From contig NZ_JXQZ01000099.1 in assembly GCF_000878135.1 (NCBI RefSeq), positions 29,691 to 93,690 of the forward strand: a DNA stretch of 64,000 nucleotides, in the 5' to 3' direction. The notes under the pieces are model-generated. The model ran no database searches. It saw only the letters and a program-made list of their open reading frames with translations, and was not told where the DNA came from. Shown here piece after piece: positions 36,497 to 46,434 of the stretch. A program made the translations under genes and the position numbers. Position 1 is the stretch's first letter; each line of letters opens with the position of its first letter. This DNA comes from Frigoribacterium sp. MEB024. GTDB lineage: Bacteria > Actinomycetota > Actinomycetes > Actinomycetales > Microbacteriaceae.

Positions 36497-37696
36497 ATGA
36501 AGAAGACCGTGTCGACCGCCACCGCGCTGTCGACGGCCATCGTCATCGCCCTGGGGGGCATCGCGCTGAGCGGACAGGCGGCCTTTGCGCAGCCGGTTCC
36601 GATCGAGCAGGAGGCGGCGGCCGCTCCGGCCGACGTCGAACCCGTGGTCGAAGCGACGGTAGAGCCCGAGATCGTCGACGACGCTCCGGAGCCGGCCGTG
36701 CCCGCGGACGAGTCCACAGCCGAGCCGACGGACGGTTCCGGGCCGGCTGAGGATGAGGCGCCCGTCGGCACCGAGCCGGGCGTGGCGGTGCCCGAGACAG
36801 CGGTCGAGGGTTCGGACGAGGCACTCGCGGCGCGGGCGGGCGCCTTCACGCTCGAGAGTCCCGTGCAGGGCGGGGCCTACGACACCCTGGGTTACGACGT
36901 CGTCGTCCTCACGGACGAGGTCGACGTGCAGATCGAGGTGCTCGACGGCGCGGGCGTGGTCGTCTGGGGCGCGGTGCACCAGTCCGGTCCGCGGATCGAG
37001 ACGACCATCGGTCTCGGGGACGACGCCGCAGTGGACCAGACCGTCACGGTGGTCGTCGAGGATGCCCAGGGACTCGTGCTGGGGCAGGAATCCCGCACGT
37101 TCCGGATCGACGTCCCGACGTCCCCGGCCGTGACCGTGAGCACGCCACGGACCGGGGCGGTCGTGACGGCAGATTCCGAGTACCCGGGTCTGGGTGTGTT
37201 CGAGATCGCCGGAACGGGCGTCCCCGGATCGGCCATCGCCTTCACGGTCGAAGCCTTGAGTGGTCAAGAGGGGTGGGGCCACGACTACGACGCCCCCCGC
37301 GTCGCCGCCGACGGTACCTACCGCTTCACGGAGATCCTGCCTCACGGGTCGTGGCGGCTGCTCGTGAGTCAGTACGTGCCTCGCGGTGACGGCCAGCTCG
37401 GCCTCGAGGGTCCGCCGCGCAGCCGTCAATCCGTCCCGGTCGTGGTGGAATTCGCACTGGCCGCTCCGGCTGCGGCAGCGCCGGTGGTGTCTCCGGTCAC
37501 GCCTGCGATCGTCCCGACCGTCTCGAAGCCCGTCATCCCGGTCGGTGTGAGGGTCGTCCCCGTGTCGCACCGCTCGGACCTCGCCTACACGGGCTCGTCC
37601 GAGACGACGCCGTGGGCGGGTCTCGCCGGGATGGTGCTCGTGGGTCTCGGGGCGGCGACCGTCCTCGTCACCCGGCGCCGCGCCTCCCGGGGCTGA
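36497..37696 (+). CDS. Sortase-anchored surface protein (LAYTG)
   Basis: Secreted protein of 399 residues. The signal peptide MKKTVSTATALSTAIVIALG ends near AFAQPVP (about 34). An acidic Pro/Glu/Ala-rich region (35-115) is followed by two or three small beta-sandwich, Ig-like modules (FTLESPVQGGAYDTLGYDVV, then VTVSTPRTGAVVTADSE...). A Pro/Val linker leads to LAYTG at about 362-366, a hydrophobic helix and the basic tail TRRRASRG, a complete cell-wall sorting signal of the LAXTG type used by actinobacterial class E sortases. No sortase gene is in the window. The binding partner is unknown. Confidence 0.88.
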   Translation: MKKTVSTATALSTAIVIALGGIALSGQAAFAQPVPIEQEAAAAPADVEPVVEATVEPEIVDDAPEPAVPADESTAEPTDGSGPAEDEAPVGTEPGVAVPETAVEGSDEALAARAGAFTLESPVQGGAYDTLGYDVVVLTDEVDVQIEVLDGAGVVVWGAVHQSGPRIETTIGLGDDAAVDQTVTVVVEDAQGLVLGQESRTFRIDVPTSPAVTVSTPRTGAVVTADSEYPGLGVFEIAGTGVPGSAIAFTVEALSGQEGWGHDYDAPRVAADGTYRFTEILPHGSWRLLVSQYVPRGDGQLGLEGPPRSRQSVPVVVEFALAAPAAAAPVVSPVTPAIVPTVSKPVIPVGVRVVPVSHRSDLAYTGSSETTPWAGLAGMVLVGLGAATVLVTRRRASRG

Positions 37697-37714
37697 CGCC
37701 TGACCGGTCCGCGG

Positions 37715-38695
37715 TCAGCGACGAGCCGGGTCGGACGCCTTCCGGGGCGTCAGGCTCGGCTCGTCCGGCGTCGAGAGGGTGAGCACCGCTTCCTCGACGG
37801 CGTCGTGGTCCTCGAGCTGACGCTCCACGCGGCGCAGGGCGACGGCCACGTGCTCCTCGCTGTCGTCGCCCGTCATGTCGACTGCGGCGACCAGGTAGAG
37901 ACGGCCCGGCCCCACGAACTCGGTGTGCAGGTAGGTGACTCGCTCGATCTCGGGTCGGGCCAGCAGACGTTCGAGCACGGTCGACTCGAGCTCGTCCGAG
38001 GGGCTCTCGCCGACGAGGAACCTCCGGTTGCGGTCGATCAGCACCAGCGCGACCACTCCCAGCAGCACGCCGACCGCGATCGAGCCGATCGCGTCGAACA
38101 CCGCCGACCCGGTGACCTGGTGCAGGAAGATGCCGAGGAAGGCGATCAGCAGGCCGATCAGCGCTGCCGCGTCCTCGGCGAACACCGCCCGCAGGGTCGA
38201 GTTCGAGCTGCGCAGCACGTGCCGCAGCGTCGGCACCTGCCGTTCGGCCGCCGAGCCGCGGGCCTGGCGGAAGGCCTGCAGGAACGACGTGCCCTCGAGC
38301 ACGAAGGCGATCGCGAGGACGACGTAGTTGATCAGGTAGTTCTCCGCCTCCTCCTCGGCGGTCAACTGCGAGATGCCGTGCTGGATCGACACGACGGCAC
38401 CGACGGTGAACAGGCCGAAGGCGGCGAACATGGACCAGACGTAGGTCTCCTTCCCGTAGCCGAGGGGGTGGGCGTCGTCCCGGCGCTTGACGCCGCGCTT
38501 GTCGGCGACGAAGAGGAAGATCTCGTTGCCCGTGTCCGCCCACGAGTGCGCCGACTCGGCGACCATCGAGGCCGACCCCGTCAGGAAGGCGGCGACCGTC
38601 TTCGCGACGGCGATGAGCAGGTTGGCGAGGAACGCCACGATGACGGTGACCGTGCTCTCGGGCTTGGCCGGCGACGCGGACGGGGTGGAGGACAT
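37715..38695 (-). CDS. Cation diffusion facilitator transporter
   Basis: Protein of 326 residues of the CDF family. Six membrane helices cover about 15-215; the intramembrane metal site residues lie in [13 protein letters not shown] (about 46-58, HxxxD type) and [17 protein letters not shown] (about 169-185). The cytoplasmic C-terminal domain (about 215-326) is the ferredoxin-like regulatory part. It exports Zn, Co or Mn using the proton gradient; the metal is not decided. The ATG has GAGGAG upstream and shares an overlapping -10 region with the divergent ileS T-box transcript. Confidence 0.88.
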   Translation of the reverse strand: MSSTPSASPAKPESTVTVIVAFLANLLIAVAKTVAAFLTGSASMVAESAHSWADTGNEIFLFVADKRGVKRRDDAHPLGYGKETYVWSMFAAFGLFTVGAVVSIQHGISQLTAEEEAENYLINYVVLAIAFVLEGTSFLQAFRQARGSAAERQVPTLRHVLRSSNSTLRAVFAEDAAALIGLLIAFLGIFLHQVTGSAVFDAIGSIAVGVLLGVVALVLIDRNRRFLVGESPSDELESTVLERLLARPEIERVTYLHTEFVGPGRLYLVAAVDMTGDDSEEHVAVALRRVERQLEDHDAVEEAVLTLSTPDEPSLTPRKASDPARR

Positions 38696-38742
38696 GGCCT
38701 CGATCCTGCTCCTCGGAACGACCTCGCGCCTCCTCGGCTCTG

Positions 38743-38752
38743 ACGGTAGGAT
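38743..38752. promoter_or_regulatory. Overlapping divergent -10 elements (CDF / ileS leader)
   Basis: Plus-strand TAGGAT (38747-38752) would start the ileS leader about 7 nt later, just before the T-box stem I. Minus-strand TACCGT (38743-38748) precedes the CDF gene. The two share two bases. Confidence 0.45.
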
Positions 38753-38758
38753 CGACCA

Positions 38759-39010
38759 CGCATCGATCCGGCCATCACCGGGGAGCACCCGGAAGAAAGC
38801 GACCGGCGGGCCACGGCCCGGTGGTCGTCGGTAGAACCGGGCGGGGCAGGCCCGTCACAGCCGCAGCAGAGCGGTCGCGGTCACCGTCCGAGAGGGCGAC
38901 GACGGCGGCAAGCGGGGTGGTACCGCGCCATCCGGGTCAGGCACCCGGTCGGCGTCCTCGTGGTCAGAAGGTCCCTCGGCCAGAGCAGCGGGGGCGACCC
39001 ACCGCACGAC
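38759..39010 (+). promoter_or_regulatory. T-box riboswitch leader of ileS (actinobacterial type)
   Basis: The leader starts about 7 nt after the -10 with a short stem I whose loop holds CCATCACCGGGGAGC; the specifier triplet is ATC (Ile) at 38774-38776. This is the ultra-short stem I form known from mycobacterial ileS. The T-box proper is AGCGGGGTGGTACCGCG at 38911-38927; its bulge TGGT (38918-38921) can pair with ACCA of uncharged tRNA-Ile, which has discriminator A. No terminator follows; the Shine-Dalgarno lies downstream, consistent with translational control. Confidence 0.93.
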
Positions 39011-39021
39011 CTGGAGAACCG

Positions 39022-42000
39022 ATGACCTACCCCAAGGGTTCCGACGCCACGGGCGTCCCCGCCTCACCGCGCTTCCCCGAGATCGAGACCGGCGTCCTCG
39101 CCTTCTGGAAGCGCGACGACACCTTCGCCGAGTCGATCCGGGCCCGCGAGGGCTGCGACGAGTGGGTCTTCTACGACGGCCCGCCGTTCGCCAACGGCCT
39201 GCCGCACTACGGACACCTCCTGACGGGCTACGCCAAGGACGTGTTCCCGCGGTACCAGACCATGCGCGGCAAGCAGGTGCACCGGCGTTTCGGCTGGGAC
39301 ACCCACGGGCTGCCCGCCGAGCTCGAGGCGATGCGCCAGCTCGGGCTGACCGAGAAGCACGAGATCGACGACATGGGCATCGACGTCTTCAACGCCGCCG
39401 CCCGCAAGTCGGTGCTGCAGTACACCGACGAGTGGCAGCAGTACGTCACCCGTCAGGCGCGCTGGGTCGACTTCGACGACGACTACAAGACCCTCGACGT
39501 CGACTACATGGAGAGCGTCGTCTGGGCCTTCAAGCAGCTGCATGACAAGGGGCTCGCCTACGAGGGCTTCCGCGTGCTGCCCTACTGCTGGCACGACCAG
39601 ACCCCCCTGTCGAACCACGAGCTGCGCATGGACGACGACGTCTACAAGAGCCGCCAGGACCAGACGGTCACGGTCGCCTTCCCGCTCGTCGGCGCCAAGG
39701 CCGAGGCGCTCGGCCTGACCGGCGTCGAGGCCCTCGCCTGGACGACCACCCCGTGGACCCTGCCGACCAACATGGCGCTCGCCGTGGGGCCGGCCATCGA
39801 CTACGTCGCCGTGCCGCACGCCCTGCTGCCGGGCGAGCGCACCGGCGACCAAGAGCTGCTCACCGGCAGCGTGTTCCTGCTCGCGGCCGACACGCTCGCC
39901 GCCTACGCCCGCGACCTGGGCTACGAATCCGCCGAGGCCGCCCAGTCCGCCGTCACCGCGACCTTCACCGGTGCCGAGCTCGAGGGCGTCGAGTACGACC
40001 GCATCTGGGACCTCTACGCCGACACCGAGGCCTGGGGCACCGAGAACGCCTGGCGCATCCTGGTCGCGGACTACGTCGCCACCGGCGAGGGCACCGGCAT
40101 CGTCCACCAGGCCCCGGCCTACGGCGAGGACGACCAGCTGGTCTGCGCCGCCGCCGGCATCCCCGTCATCGTCTCGGTCGACGACGGTGGGCGCTTCCTG
40201 CCGATGTTCGACGAGCTGGGCGTCGCCGGCCTGCAGGTCTTCGACGCCAACAAGCCGCTCGTGCAGCGCCTCCGTGCCGACGGTCGCCTGGTGCGCCTCG
40301 CCAGCTACGAGCACAGCTACCCGCACTGCTGGCGCTGCCGCAATCCCCTGATCTACAAGGCCGTGTCGAGCTGGTTCGTCCGCGTCACCGAGTTCCGCGA
40401 CCGCATGGGCGAGCTGAACCAGCAGATCACCTGGGTGCCCGACAACGTCAAGGACGGCCAGTTCGGCAAGTGGGTCGGCAACGCCCGCGACTGGTCGATC
40501 TCGCGCAACCGCTACTGGGGTTCACCGATCCCGGTGTGGAAGAGCGACGACCCCGCCTACCCGCGCGTCGACGTCTACGGCTCGCTGGCCGAGATGGAGG
40601 CCGACTTCGGTCGACTTCCGCTGAACGCCGACGGCGAGCCCGACCTGCACCGCCCCTTCATCGACGAGCTCACCCGCCCGAACCCCGACGACCCGACGGG
40701 GCAGAGCACCATGCGCCGCATCGAGGACGTCCTCGACGTCTGGTTCGACAGCGGTTCGATGCCGTTCGCCCAGGTGCACTACCCGTTCGAGAACCAGCAG
40801 TGGTTCGACGAGCACAGCCCTGCCGACTTCATCGTCGAGTACATCGGTCAGACCCGCGGCTGGTTCTACACGCTGCACACGCTGTCCACCGCGCTGTTCG
40901 ACCGCCCGGCCTTCTCGAACGTCATCAGCCACGGCATCGTGCTCGGCTCCGACGGTCAGAAGATGTCGAAGAGCCTGCGCAACTACCCGGACGTCAGCGA
41001 GGTGTTCGACCGCGACGGGGCCGACGCCATGCGCTGGTTCCTCATGTCGAGCTCGGTGATCCGCGGCGGCAACCTCGTCGTCACCGAAGAGGGCATCCGC
41101 GAGGGCGTCCGACAGTTCCTGCTGCCGCTGTGGAGCACCTGGTACTTCTTCTCGCTCTACGCCAACGCCGCGTCCGGAGGCGCGGGTCGGCATGCCGCCC
41201 CCGGTCACGACGCGCAGTGGCGAACCGACTCGAGCGACGTCCTCGACCGCTACCTGCTCGCGAAGACGCGCCTCCTGGTGTCCGACGTCGAGGCCGCGCT
41301 CGACGCCCTCGACACGCCGCGGGCCACCGCGACGCTGCGTGACTTCGCCGACGTGCTGACCAACTGGTACGTCCGACGCTCGCGCGACCGGTTCTGGTCG
41401 GGCGACGACGTCGACGCGTTCGACACCCTCTTCACGGTGCTCGAGACGCTCACACGGGTCGCGGCCCCGCTCGCCCCGCTCGTCGCTGACGAGGTCTACA
41501 AGGGCCTCACCGGGGGGCGCTCGGTGCACCTGACCGACTGGCCCGACGCCTCGGCGTTCCCGGCCGACGACGCTCTCGTGACCGCGATGGACGCCGTCCG
41601 CGCCGTCGCGTCGAGCGGTCTGGCGCTGCGCAAGTCCCAGGGGCTGCGCGTCCGTCTGCCGCTGGCCCGTCTGACGGTCGTCACGCCCGACCCGGCAGGC
41701 CTCGAGGCGTTCGCCGACATTGTGCGTGACGAACTCAACGTCAAGCGGGTCGTCGTGACCCGCCTGACCGAGGAGAGCCTCGGCGAGTACGGAGTCACCC
41801 GCAAGCTCACAGTCAACGCCCGGGCCGCGGGTCCCCGCATCGGCAAGCAGGTGCAGCAGGTCATCCCCGCGGCGAAGAAGGGCGACTGGCAGCCCGCGGG
41901 CGAGAACGTCGTCGTCGGCGGCGTCGAGCTGCTGCCGGGGGAGTTCACCCTCGAGCTGGCGGTCGCGGACGCGTCGAGCGCCCTCGCCTTCGTCGGTGAC

Positions 42001-42315
42001 GGCGGCTTCGTGCTGCTCGACACCGCGACGACGCCCGAGCTCGAGGCCGAGGGCCTGGCTCGCGACGTCGTCCGCGCCGTCCAGCAGGCCCGCAAGGTCG
42101 CCGACCTCGACGTGTCCGACCGCATCACGACGACGCTCACGACCGACGCCGCCGCGGCCGCCGCCGTCGAGGCACACCGCGAGCTGATCTCTCGCGAGAC
42201 CCTGACCACCGAGCTGATCGTCGACGTCCACGAGGGCGTCGGCGACAGGCCCGAGAAGACCGTCGTCGGATCGGGCCCCGGCTCGGCCGTCGTCGTGGAG
42301 GTACGACGCGCATGA
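39022..42315 (+). CDS. ileS: Isoleucyl-tRNA synthetase
   Basis: Class I synthetase of 1097 residues started at the ATG with GGAG upstream, giving [11 protein letters not shown]; the longer frame covers the T-box. The HIGH motif is HYGH in [11 protein letters not shown] (about 61) and KMSKS is in [12 protein letters not shown] (about 647). The HYGH variant, the length and the C-terminal layout fit the eukaryote-like IleS2 class, members of which are often insensitive to mupirocin. An insertion [13 protein letters not shown] (about 716-728) is encoded around a copy of the iterated 9-mer. It overlaps folC by 4 bp. Confidence 0.97.
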   Translation: MTYPKGSDATGVPASPRFPEIETGVLAFWKRDDTFAESIRAREGCDEWVFYDGPPFANGLPHYGHLLTGYAKDVFPRYQTMRGKQVHRRFGWDTHGLPAELEAMRQLGLTEKHEIDDMGIDVFNAAARKSVLQYTDEWQQYVTRQARWVDFDDDYKTLDVDYMESVVWAFKQLHDKGLAYEGFRVLPYCWHDQTPLSNHELRMDDDVYKSRQDQTVTVAFPLVGAKAEALGLTGVEALAWTTTPWTLPTNMALAVGPAIDYVAVPHALLPGERTGDQELLTGSVFLLAADTLAAYARDLGYESAEAAQSAVTATFTGAELEGVEYDRIWDLYADTEAWGTENAWRILVADYVATGEGTGIVHQAPAYGEDDQLVCAAAGIPVIVSVDDGGRFLPMFDELGVAGLQVFDANKPLVQRLRADGRLVRLASYEHSYPHCWRCRNPLIYKAVSSWFVRVTEFRDRMGELNQQITWVPDNVKDGQFGKWVGNARDWSISRNRYWGSPIPVWKSDDPAYPRVDVYGSLAEMEADFGRLPLNADGEPDLHRPFIDELTRPNPDDPTGQSTMRRIEDVLDVWFDSGSMPFAQVHYPFENQQWFDEHSPADFIVEYIGQTRGWFYTLHTLSTALFDRPAFSNVISHGIVLGSDGQKMSKSLRNYPDVSEVFDRDGADAMRWFLMSSSVIRGGNLVVTEEGIREGVRQFLLPLWSTWYFFSLYANAASGGAGRHAAPGHDAQWRTDSSDVLDRYLLAKTRLLVSDVEAALDALDTPRATATLRDFADVLTNWYVRRSRDRFWSGDDVDAFDTLFTVLETLTRVAAPLAPLVADEVYKGLTGGRSVHLTDWPDASAFPADDALVTAMDAVRAVASSGLALRKSQGLRVRLPLARLTVVTPDPAGLEAFADIVRDELNVKRVVVTRLTEESLGEYGVTRKLTVNARAAGPRIGKQVQQVIPAAKKGDWQPAGENVVVGGVELLPGEFTLELAVADASSALAFVGDGGFVLLDTATTPELEAEGLARDVVRAVQQARKVADLDVSDRITTTLTTDAAAAAAVEAHRELISRETLTTELIVDVHEGVGDRPEKTVVGSGPGSAVVVEVRRA

Positions 42316-43718
42316 CCCCGAAGAAGAACGACCGTCAGGGCGACCCCGCCGACGAGCAGGGAGGCGAGTTCGCAGCCGGCGCGCGGCGCGTCCACGACGA
42401 GCTGCTGGCACGCATCGGCGAGCAGGCCCCGCAGCCCCGGCTCGAGCCGACCCGGCGCGCCGTCGAACTGCTGGGTGACCCGCAGCGGGCCTACCCGGTC
42501 ATCCACCTCACCGGCACGAACGGCAAGACGTCGACCAGCCGGATGATCGAGAGCATCCTGCGGGCGCACGGCCTGCGCACCGGGCTCATGACGAGCCCGC
42601 ATCTCGTGCACCTCAACGAGCGCATCGTCGTCGACGGCGAGCCGATCAGCGACGAGCGCCTGGTCGCCAACTGGGACGACATCCAGCCCTACCTGACCAT
42701 GGTCGACACCGACCTCGAGGCCTCGGGCGACCCCGCCCTGACCTTCTTCGAGGCCCTGACGGTGCTCGCCTTCGCCTGCTTCGCCGACGCTCCGGCCGAC
42801 GTGGTCGTGCTCGAGGTCGGCATGGGGGGCGAATGGGACAGCACGAACGTGGCCGACGGCCAGGTCGCCGTCTTCACCCCCATCGCCCTCGACCACCAGA
42901 ACCGTCTCGGCTCGACCGTGGCCGAGATCGCCCGCACGAAGGCCGGGATCGTCAAGCCCACGGCCGCCGTGGTCTCGGCGTCGCAGACCTCCGAAGCCCT
43001 GGTCGAACTCGAACGTGCCGTCGAGTTGAGCGAGGGGTCGCTCGCGGTCGAGGGCACCGCCTTCGGCGTCGAGTCGACCACCGTCGCGGTCGGCGGCCAG
43101 GTCGTCACGATCCGCGGGCTCGCGGGCCGCTACGACGATCTGCTGCTGCCGCAGTTCGGAGACCACCAGGCCCAGAACGCGGCCGTCGCGGTCGCGGCCG
43201 TCGAGTCCTTCCTCGGCGGCGGGTCGCAGCCGCTCGACCACGAGGTGCTCGCCGAGGGACTCGCGAGTGCGACGTCGCCCGGCCGTCTGCAGATCGTCGC
43301 CAACGAGCCGACGATCCTGGTCGACGCGGCGCACAACCCGCACGGCGCCCGCGCCCTCGCCAAGGCGCTCGACGACTACTTCCAGTTCGGCGGCGTCGTC
43401 GCGGTGCTCAGCGTGCTGGCCGACAAGGACGCCGCGGGCATCGTCCGCGCCCTGGCGCCCACGGTCACCCAGTTCGTCGTGACGAGCTCGCAGTCCGACC
43501 GGGCGATCGACGCCGACGAGCTCGCCGCCATCGCGGTGGGCGTCGTGGGTGCCGACCGCGTCGTCGTCGAGACCGACCTCGTGGCGGCCCTGCGCACGGC
43601 GCGCGACCTGGCCGACGAGGTCGAGGGCGACGAGCCCGGCGGCGTCGTCGTGACGGGTTCGATCACGCTGGTCGGCGACGTCATCGCCCTCTCGCAGCAG
43701 CCCGAGGGGCTCTCGTGA
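42312..43718 (+). CDS. folC: Bifunctional folylpolyglutamate/dihydrofolate synthase
   Basis: Mur-ligase family enzyme of 468 residues. The P-loop is [12 protein letters not shown] (about 64-75), followed by [14 protein letters not shown] (about 96-109), the [12 protein letters not shown] block (about 172-183) and the [11 protein letters not shown] metal/His region. The C-terminal domain has [13 protein letters not shown] (about 337-349). It adds glutamate to dihydropteroate and to folates. The ATG overlaps the ileS stop and its own stop overlaps the next gene, so it belongs to the T-box-controlled transcript. Confidence 0.95.
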   Translation: MTPKKNDRQGDPADEQGGEFAAGARRVHDELLARIGEQAPQPRLEPTRRAVELLGDPQRAYPVIHLTGTNGKTSTSRMIESILRAHGLRTGLMTSPHLVHLNERIVVDGEPISDERLVANWDDIQPYLTMVDTDLEASGDPALTFFEALTVLAFACFADAPADVVVLEVGMGGEWDSTNVADGQVAVFTPIALDHQNRLGSTVAEIARTKAGIVKPTAAVVSASQTSEALVELERAVELSEGSLAVEGTAFGVESTTVAVGGQVVTIRGLAGRYDDLLLPQFGDHQAQNAAVAVAAVESFLGGGSQPLDHEVLAEGLASATSPGRLQIVANEPTILVDAAHNPHGARALAKALDDYFQFGGVVAVLSVLADKDAAGIVRALAPTVTQFVVTSSQSDRAIDADELAAIAVGVVGADRVVVETDLVAALRTARDLADEVEGDEPGGVVVTGSITLVGDVIALSQQPEGLS

Positions 43719-44137
43719 CGACGGCACCGCCTCCCGCCGGAGCCGGAGCCGGCGGACGCGCGCCGCGCCCCCGTCGACGCCGCGGGGCGGCCGAGAGCCT
43801 GCTCTCGATCGTCCTCGTGCTCGAGGCGATGACGCTGTTCTTCGTCACCCTCGTGGTCTTCGGGCGGCAGTTGCTGCCGGCCGGCGTCGCCTGGGGCGGA
43901 GGCCTCGCCGCGATCGTCCTCACGCTGCTGATCTCGCAGACCCTGCGCTGGCGGTGGGGCGTCGCCCTCGGCTGGCTCGTCCAGCTGGGTCTCGTGGCCT
44001 GTGGGTTCCTCGATCCGGTCATGTTCGTCGTGGCCGCCCTGTTCGTCGCCATCTGGACCTACTGCCTGGTCAAGGGCACGCAGCTCGACCGCATGAACGC
44101 CGCCCGGCTGCGCGACGCCCCCGGCGACGTGGCCTGA
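43715..44137 (+). CDS. DUF4233 membrane protein
   Basis: Protein of 140 residues with a GTG start that overlaps the folC stop (GTGA). After a basic Pro/Arg-rich cytoplasmic leader of about 25 residues come four membrane helices (about 27-48, 52-70, 76-95, 98-118), then a polar tail. Size, topology and position between folC and ndk match the actinobacterial DUF4233 family. Function unknown. Confidence 0.82.
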   Translation: MTTAPPPAGAGAGGRAPRPRRRRGAAESLLSIVLVLEAMTLFFVTLVVFGRQLLPAGVAWGGGLAAIVLTLLISQTLRWRWGVALGWLVQLGLVACGFLDPVMFVVAALFVAIWTYCLVKGTQLDRMNAARLRDAPGDVA

Positions 44138-44207
44138 GCCGAGACCCCCCGACCCGTCCTCCGGGCGACCGCCCGCGAGCCATCCGCCACCCACCGAAAG
44201 AGGAGCA

Positions 44208-44624
44208 ATGTCCGATCTCGAAGAAACACTCGTCCTCGTCAAGCCCGACGGCGTCGCCCGCGGCCTGACCGGCGAGATCCTGCGCCGCATCGAGGCCAAG
44301 GGGTACTCGCTCGTCGACGTCCGCCTCGTGCAGGCCGACCGCGACCTGCTCGCGAAGCACTACGAGGAGCACGTGGGCAAGCCGTTCTACGAGCCCCTCG
44401 TCGAGTTCATGCAGAGCGGCCCGACCGTCGCGCTGCGCATCGCGGGCGACGCCGTCATCGCGGGCTTCCGCTCGCTGGCCGGCACGACCGACCCGACGAC
44501 CGCGGCCCCCGGCACGATCCGTGGCGACCTCGGCCGCGACTGGGGCTTGAAGGTCCAGCAGAACCTGGTGCACGGCAGCGACAGCCCCGAGAGCGCCGCG
44601 CGCGAGCTGGCCCTCTGGTTCTGA
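44208..44624 (+). CDS. ndk: Nucleoside diphosphate kinase
   Basis: Protein of 138 residues, standard length. The N-terminus has ETLVLVKPDGVARGL (nucleotide-binding Lys), the middle the GPTVALRI strand, and the active-site signature is NLVHGSDSPESA with the phospho-acceptor His122. It moves the gamma phosphate of ATP to other NDPs, keeping NTP pools balanced. GAAAGAGGAG is an excellent ribosome site. It is the last gene of the ileS cluster, 70 bp after DUF4233, and is followed by a 20-bp perfect hairpin. Confidence 0.97.
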   Translation: MSDLEETLVLVKPDGVARGLTGEILRRIEAKGYSLVDVRLVQADRDLLAKHYEEHVGKPFYEPLVEFMQSGPTVALRIAGDAVIAGFRSLAGTTDPTTAAPGTIRGDLGRDWGLKVQQNLVHGSDSPESAARELALWF

Positions 44625-44652
44625 GCCACCCGCCGGCGTGACGCCGGAGACC

Positions 44653-44697
44653 ACCGAGCCCGCGCCTCCTGAGTCCATCAGGAGGCGCGGGCTCGGT
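44653..44697. terminator. Hairpin with inverted GGAGGCGCG copies
   Basis: A perfect 20-bp stem, ACCGAGCCCGCGCCTCCTGA with its complement, closed by GTCCA, between convergent ndk and the DsbA-like gene. Both arms hold a copy of the iterated 9-mer (44661-44669 minus, 44681-44689 plus), as at 9301-9344. Confidence 0.82.
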
Positions 44698-44717
44698 CGT
44701 GTCGACGGGTCGCGTCG

Positions 44718-45641
44718 TCAGGGGGTCGGCGTCGCCGTCGAGCCACCGGTCTCGCCCGTGCTGGTGTCGCCGGTCGGGGCGCCGTTCTGCACCTCGGCGA
44801 CGAACTGCGCGAAGGTGCTCGCATCGGTCAGCGAGCCCTGGTACTGCTGGCCGTTCACCAGGACGAGCGGGGTGCTCGCGAGCTTGTCGAGCGACGAGTT
44901 CGGGATCGGGTCGTTCAACGCCCGCTGGGTGGCCGAGGCGACCCAGTCCTCGAAGTCGCCCCCCTTGATGCACGACGGGATCTGCTCGTCGGTCGCCCCG
45001 GCACCCTGAACCAGGGTGACGAGCTCGTCGTTCGTCAGACCCCGGGTGTTCTCCTCGGGCTGTTGCGCGAACAGGGCCGTGTTGACGTCGAGCGCCTTGT
45101 CGGGCTCGTGGTTCGCGACGCAGGCGAAGGCGTTGGCGGCGCGCGTCGAGTACCGGCTGCCCTGCGAGGCGTTGTCGAGGAACCCGATGGGGTGGATCGC
45201 CAGGGTGGCGGCGCCGCTCGAGACGGCCTCGTCGAGCTGCTGGGCGTTCGTCGTGTCGAACTGGCCGCAGAACGGGCACATGTAGTCGAGGTAGACCACG
45301 ATCGACGGCACGTCGCCGGTCGCACTCGGGGCCGGGGTCGGCGTCGCGTCGGCCGCGAGGGCCCCGCTCGGCACGGCGGTGACGGCGCCGTTCGACCCCT
45401 CGAGCACGAGACCGTCGCTCGCCATGTTGGCGGGGCCGGGACCGGCCGGCTTGATCGACTGCGTGATGACGAGCGCGACGATCGCGAGGACCGCCACCAC
45501 GCCGACCACCAGGCCGCCCTGCAGGAGCCACTTGTTGCGTCGGCGCCGACGGGCCTCGGCCTCACGGGTGATGCGGGCCTTCTCGCGGGCCGCCTCTCGG
45601 CGTTCCTTCTTGCTGGCGGGGGAGTCGGTGGGTGGCGTCAT
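44718..45641 (-). CDS. Membrane-anchored DsbA-like thiol oxidoreductase
   Basis: Protein of 307 residues. A strongly basic cytoplasmic N-terminus (KKERREAAREKARITREAEA, about 10-29) precedes one membrane helix (about 42-65), then an extracytoplasmic DsbA/thioredoxin-fold domain with active site YMCPFCGQF (about 119-127) and a cis-Pro loop in STPLVLVNGQQYQG (about 260-273). It introduces disulfides into exported proteins. The VKOR gene directly upstream in the same direction is the expected reoxidising partner. It ends in a Thr/Gly/Pro tail. Confidence 0.9.
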   Translation of the reverse strand: MTPPTDSPASKKERREAAREKARITREAEARRRRRNKWLLQGGLVVGVVAVLAIVALVITQSIKPAGPGPANMASDGLVLEGSNGAVTAVPSGALAADATPTPAPSATGDVPSIVVYLDYMCPFCGQFDTTNAQQLDEAVSSGAATLAIHPIGFLDNASQGSRYSTRAANAFACVANHEPDKALDVNTALFAQQPEENTRGLTNDELVTLVQGAGATDEQIPSCIKGGDFEDWVASATQRALNDPIPNSSLDKLASTPLVLVNGQQYQGSLTDASTFAQFVAEVQNGAPTGDTSTGETGGSTATPTP

Positions 45642-45768
45642 CAGTCCTCGTCGTGGCTCGGTGGTCGTCCGACCAGACTGGCGAGGTCGTCCTCGAATCT
45701 GCTGGGAGCAGCCTGAGCGCGACGGACGTCGCGGGGGTCGGCCGCCCCGGGACGAGAGGAGGGGCGGG

Positions 45769-46398
45769 TCAGCCGAACAGCGTCGGCAGCAGCAGCGGGA
45801 ACACGACGACGATGGTCGTGGCGACGACGATGTAGTTGAGCACCGGCAGGACCCACGAGTACGGGAGGAACCGTGCCGCCGCCCGCTGGAGCGGCCCCTC
45901 GGGGACGGTGACGCCGCGAGCCGCGCCCCACACCGTGAAGACCCAGAACAGCGGGATGGTGAAGAGCCAGACGAGCATGCACCACGGGCAGAGCGCCCCG
46001 ATGACGAAGACCGTCTGCGTGAATAGCCAGGTGACGAAGACCCAGGCGAGCAGCAGCCCGAGGTTGAACGCCAGCCAGAACCACCGGGCGAAGCGGGCAC
46101 CGGCGAGGAGGCCGAGACCCACCGCCACGGGGGCGGCGAAGCCGATCAGGCCGAGGATCGGGTTGGGGAAGCCGAAGAGCGAGGCCTGCCAGCTGTTGAT
46201 GACCGGCGAGCAGCCCACGAACGGGTTGACGTCGCAGCCGAGCGCCGCGCCCGGGTTCTCGAGCAGCCGGAACTTGTCGAGGGTGAGGGCGAAGGCCCCC
46301 ACCAGGCCGCCGAGGCCGGCGACGATCAGCAGCACGGCGGCCACGAACGGGGTGCGGCCGGTGGGCAGGGTCACGGCCCGAGGCGTCTCGACGGTCAC
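45769..46398 (-). CDS. Vitamin K epoxide reductase (VKOR) family protein
   Basis: Integral membrane protein of 209 residues with four to five helices. It has the family cysteine sets: CDVNPFVGCSPVINSW (about 52-67) and the quinone-site CPWC in IGALCPWCMLVW (about 131-142). Bacterial VKOR passes electrons from the DsbA partner to menaquinone, doing the job of DsbB. The gene lies 127 bp upstream of that DsbA-like gene. The GTG start follows minus-strand GATACT (46406-46411) by 7 nt, so the transcript is likely leaderless; a longer frame upstream is not supported. Confidence 0.9.
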   Translation of the reverse strand: MTVETPRAVTLPTGRTPFVAAVLLIVAGLGGLVGAFALTLDKFRLLENPGAALGCDVNPFVGCSPVINSWQASLFGFPNPILGLIGFAAPVAVGLGLLAGARFARWFWLAFNLGLLLAWVFVTWLFTQTVFVIGALCPWCMLVWLFTIPLFWVFTVWGAARGVTVPEGPLQRAAARFLPYSWVLPVLNYIVVATTIVVVFPLLLPTLFG

Positions 46399-46434
46399 GG
46401 TGAGCAGTATCGCACGGGCCGTCGGGGCGTCCGC

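Noticed and set aside
38821..39021. N-terminal extension of ileS
   Set aside because: The frame is open but covers the T-box; the ATG at 39022 has a Shine-Dalgarno and gives the family N-terminus.
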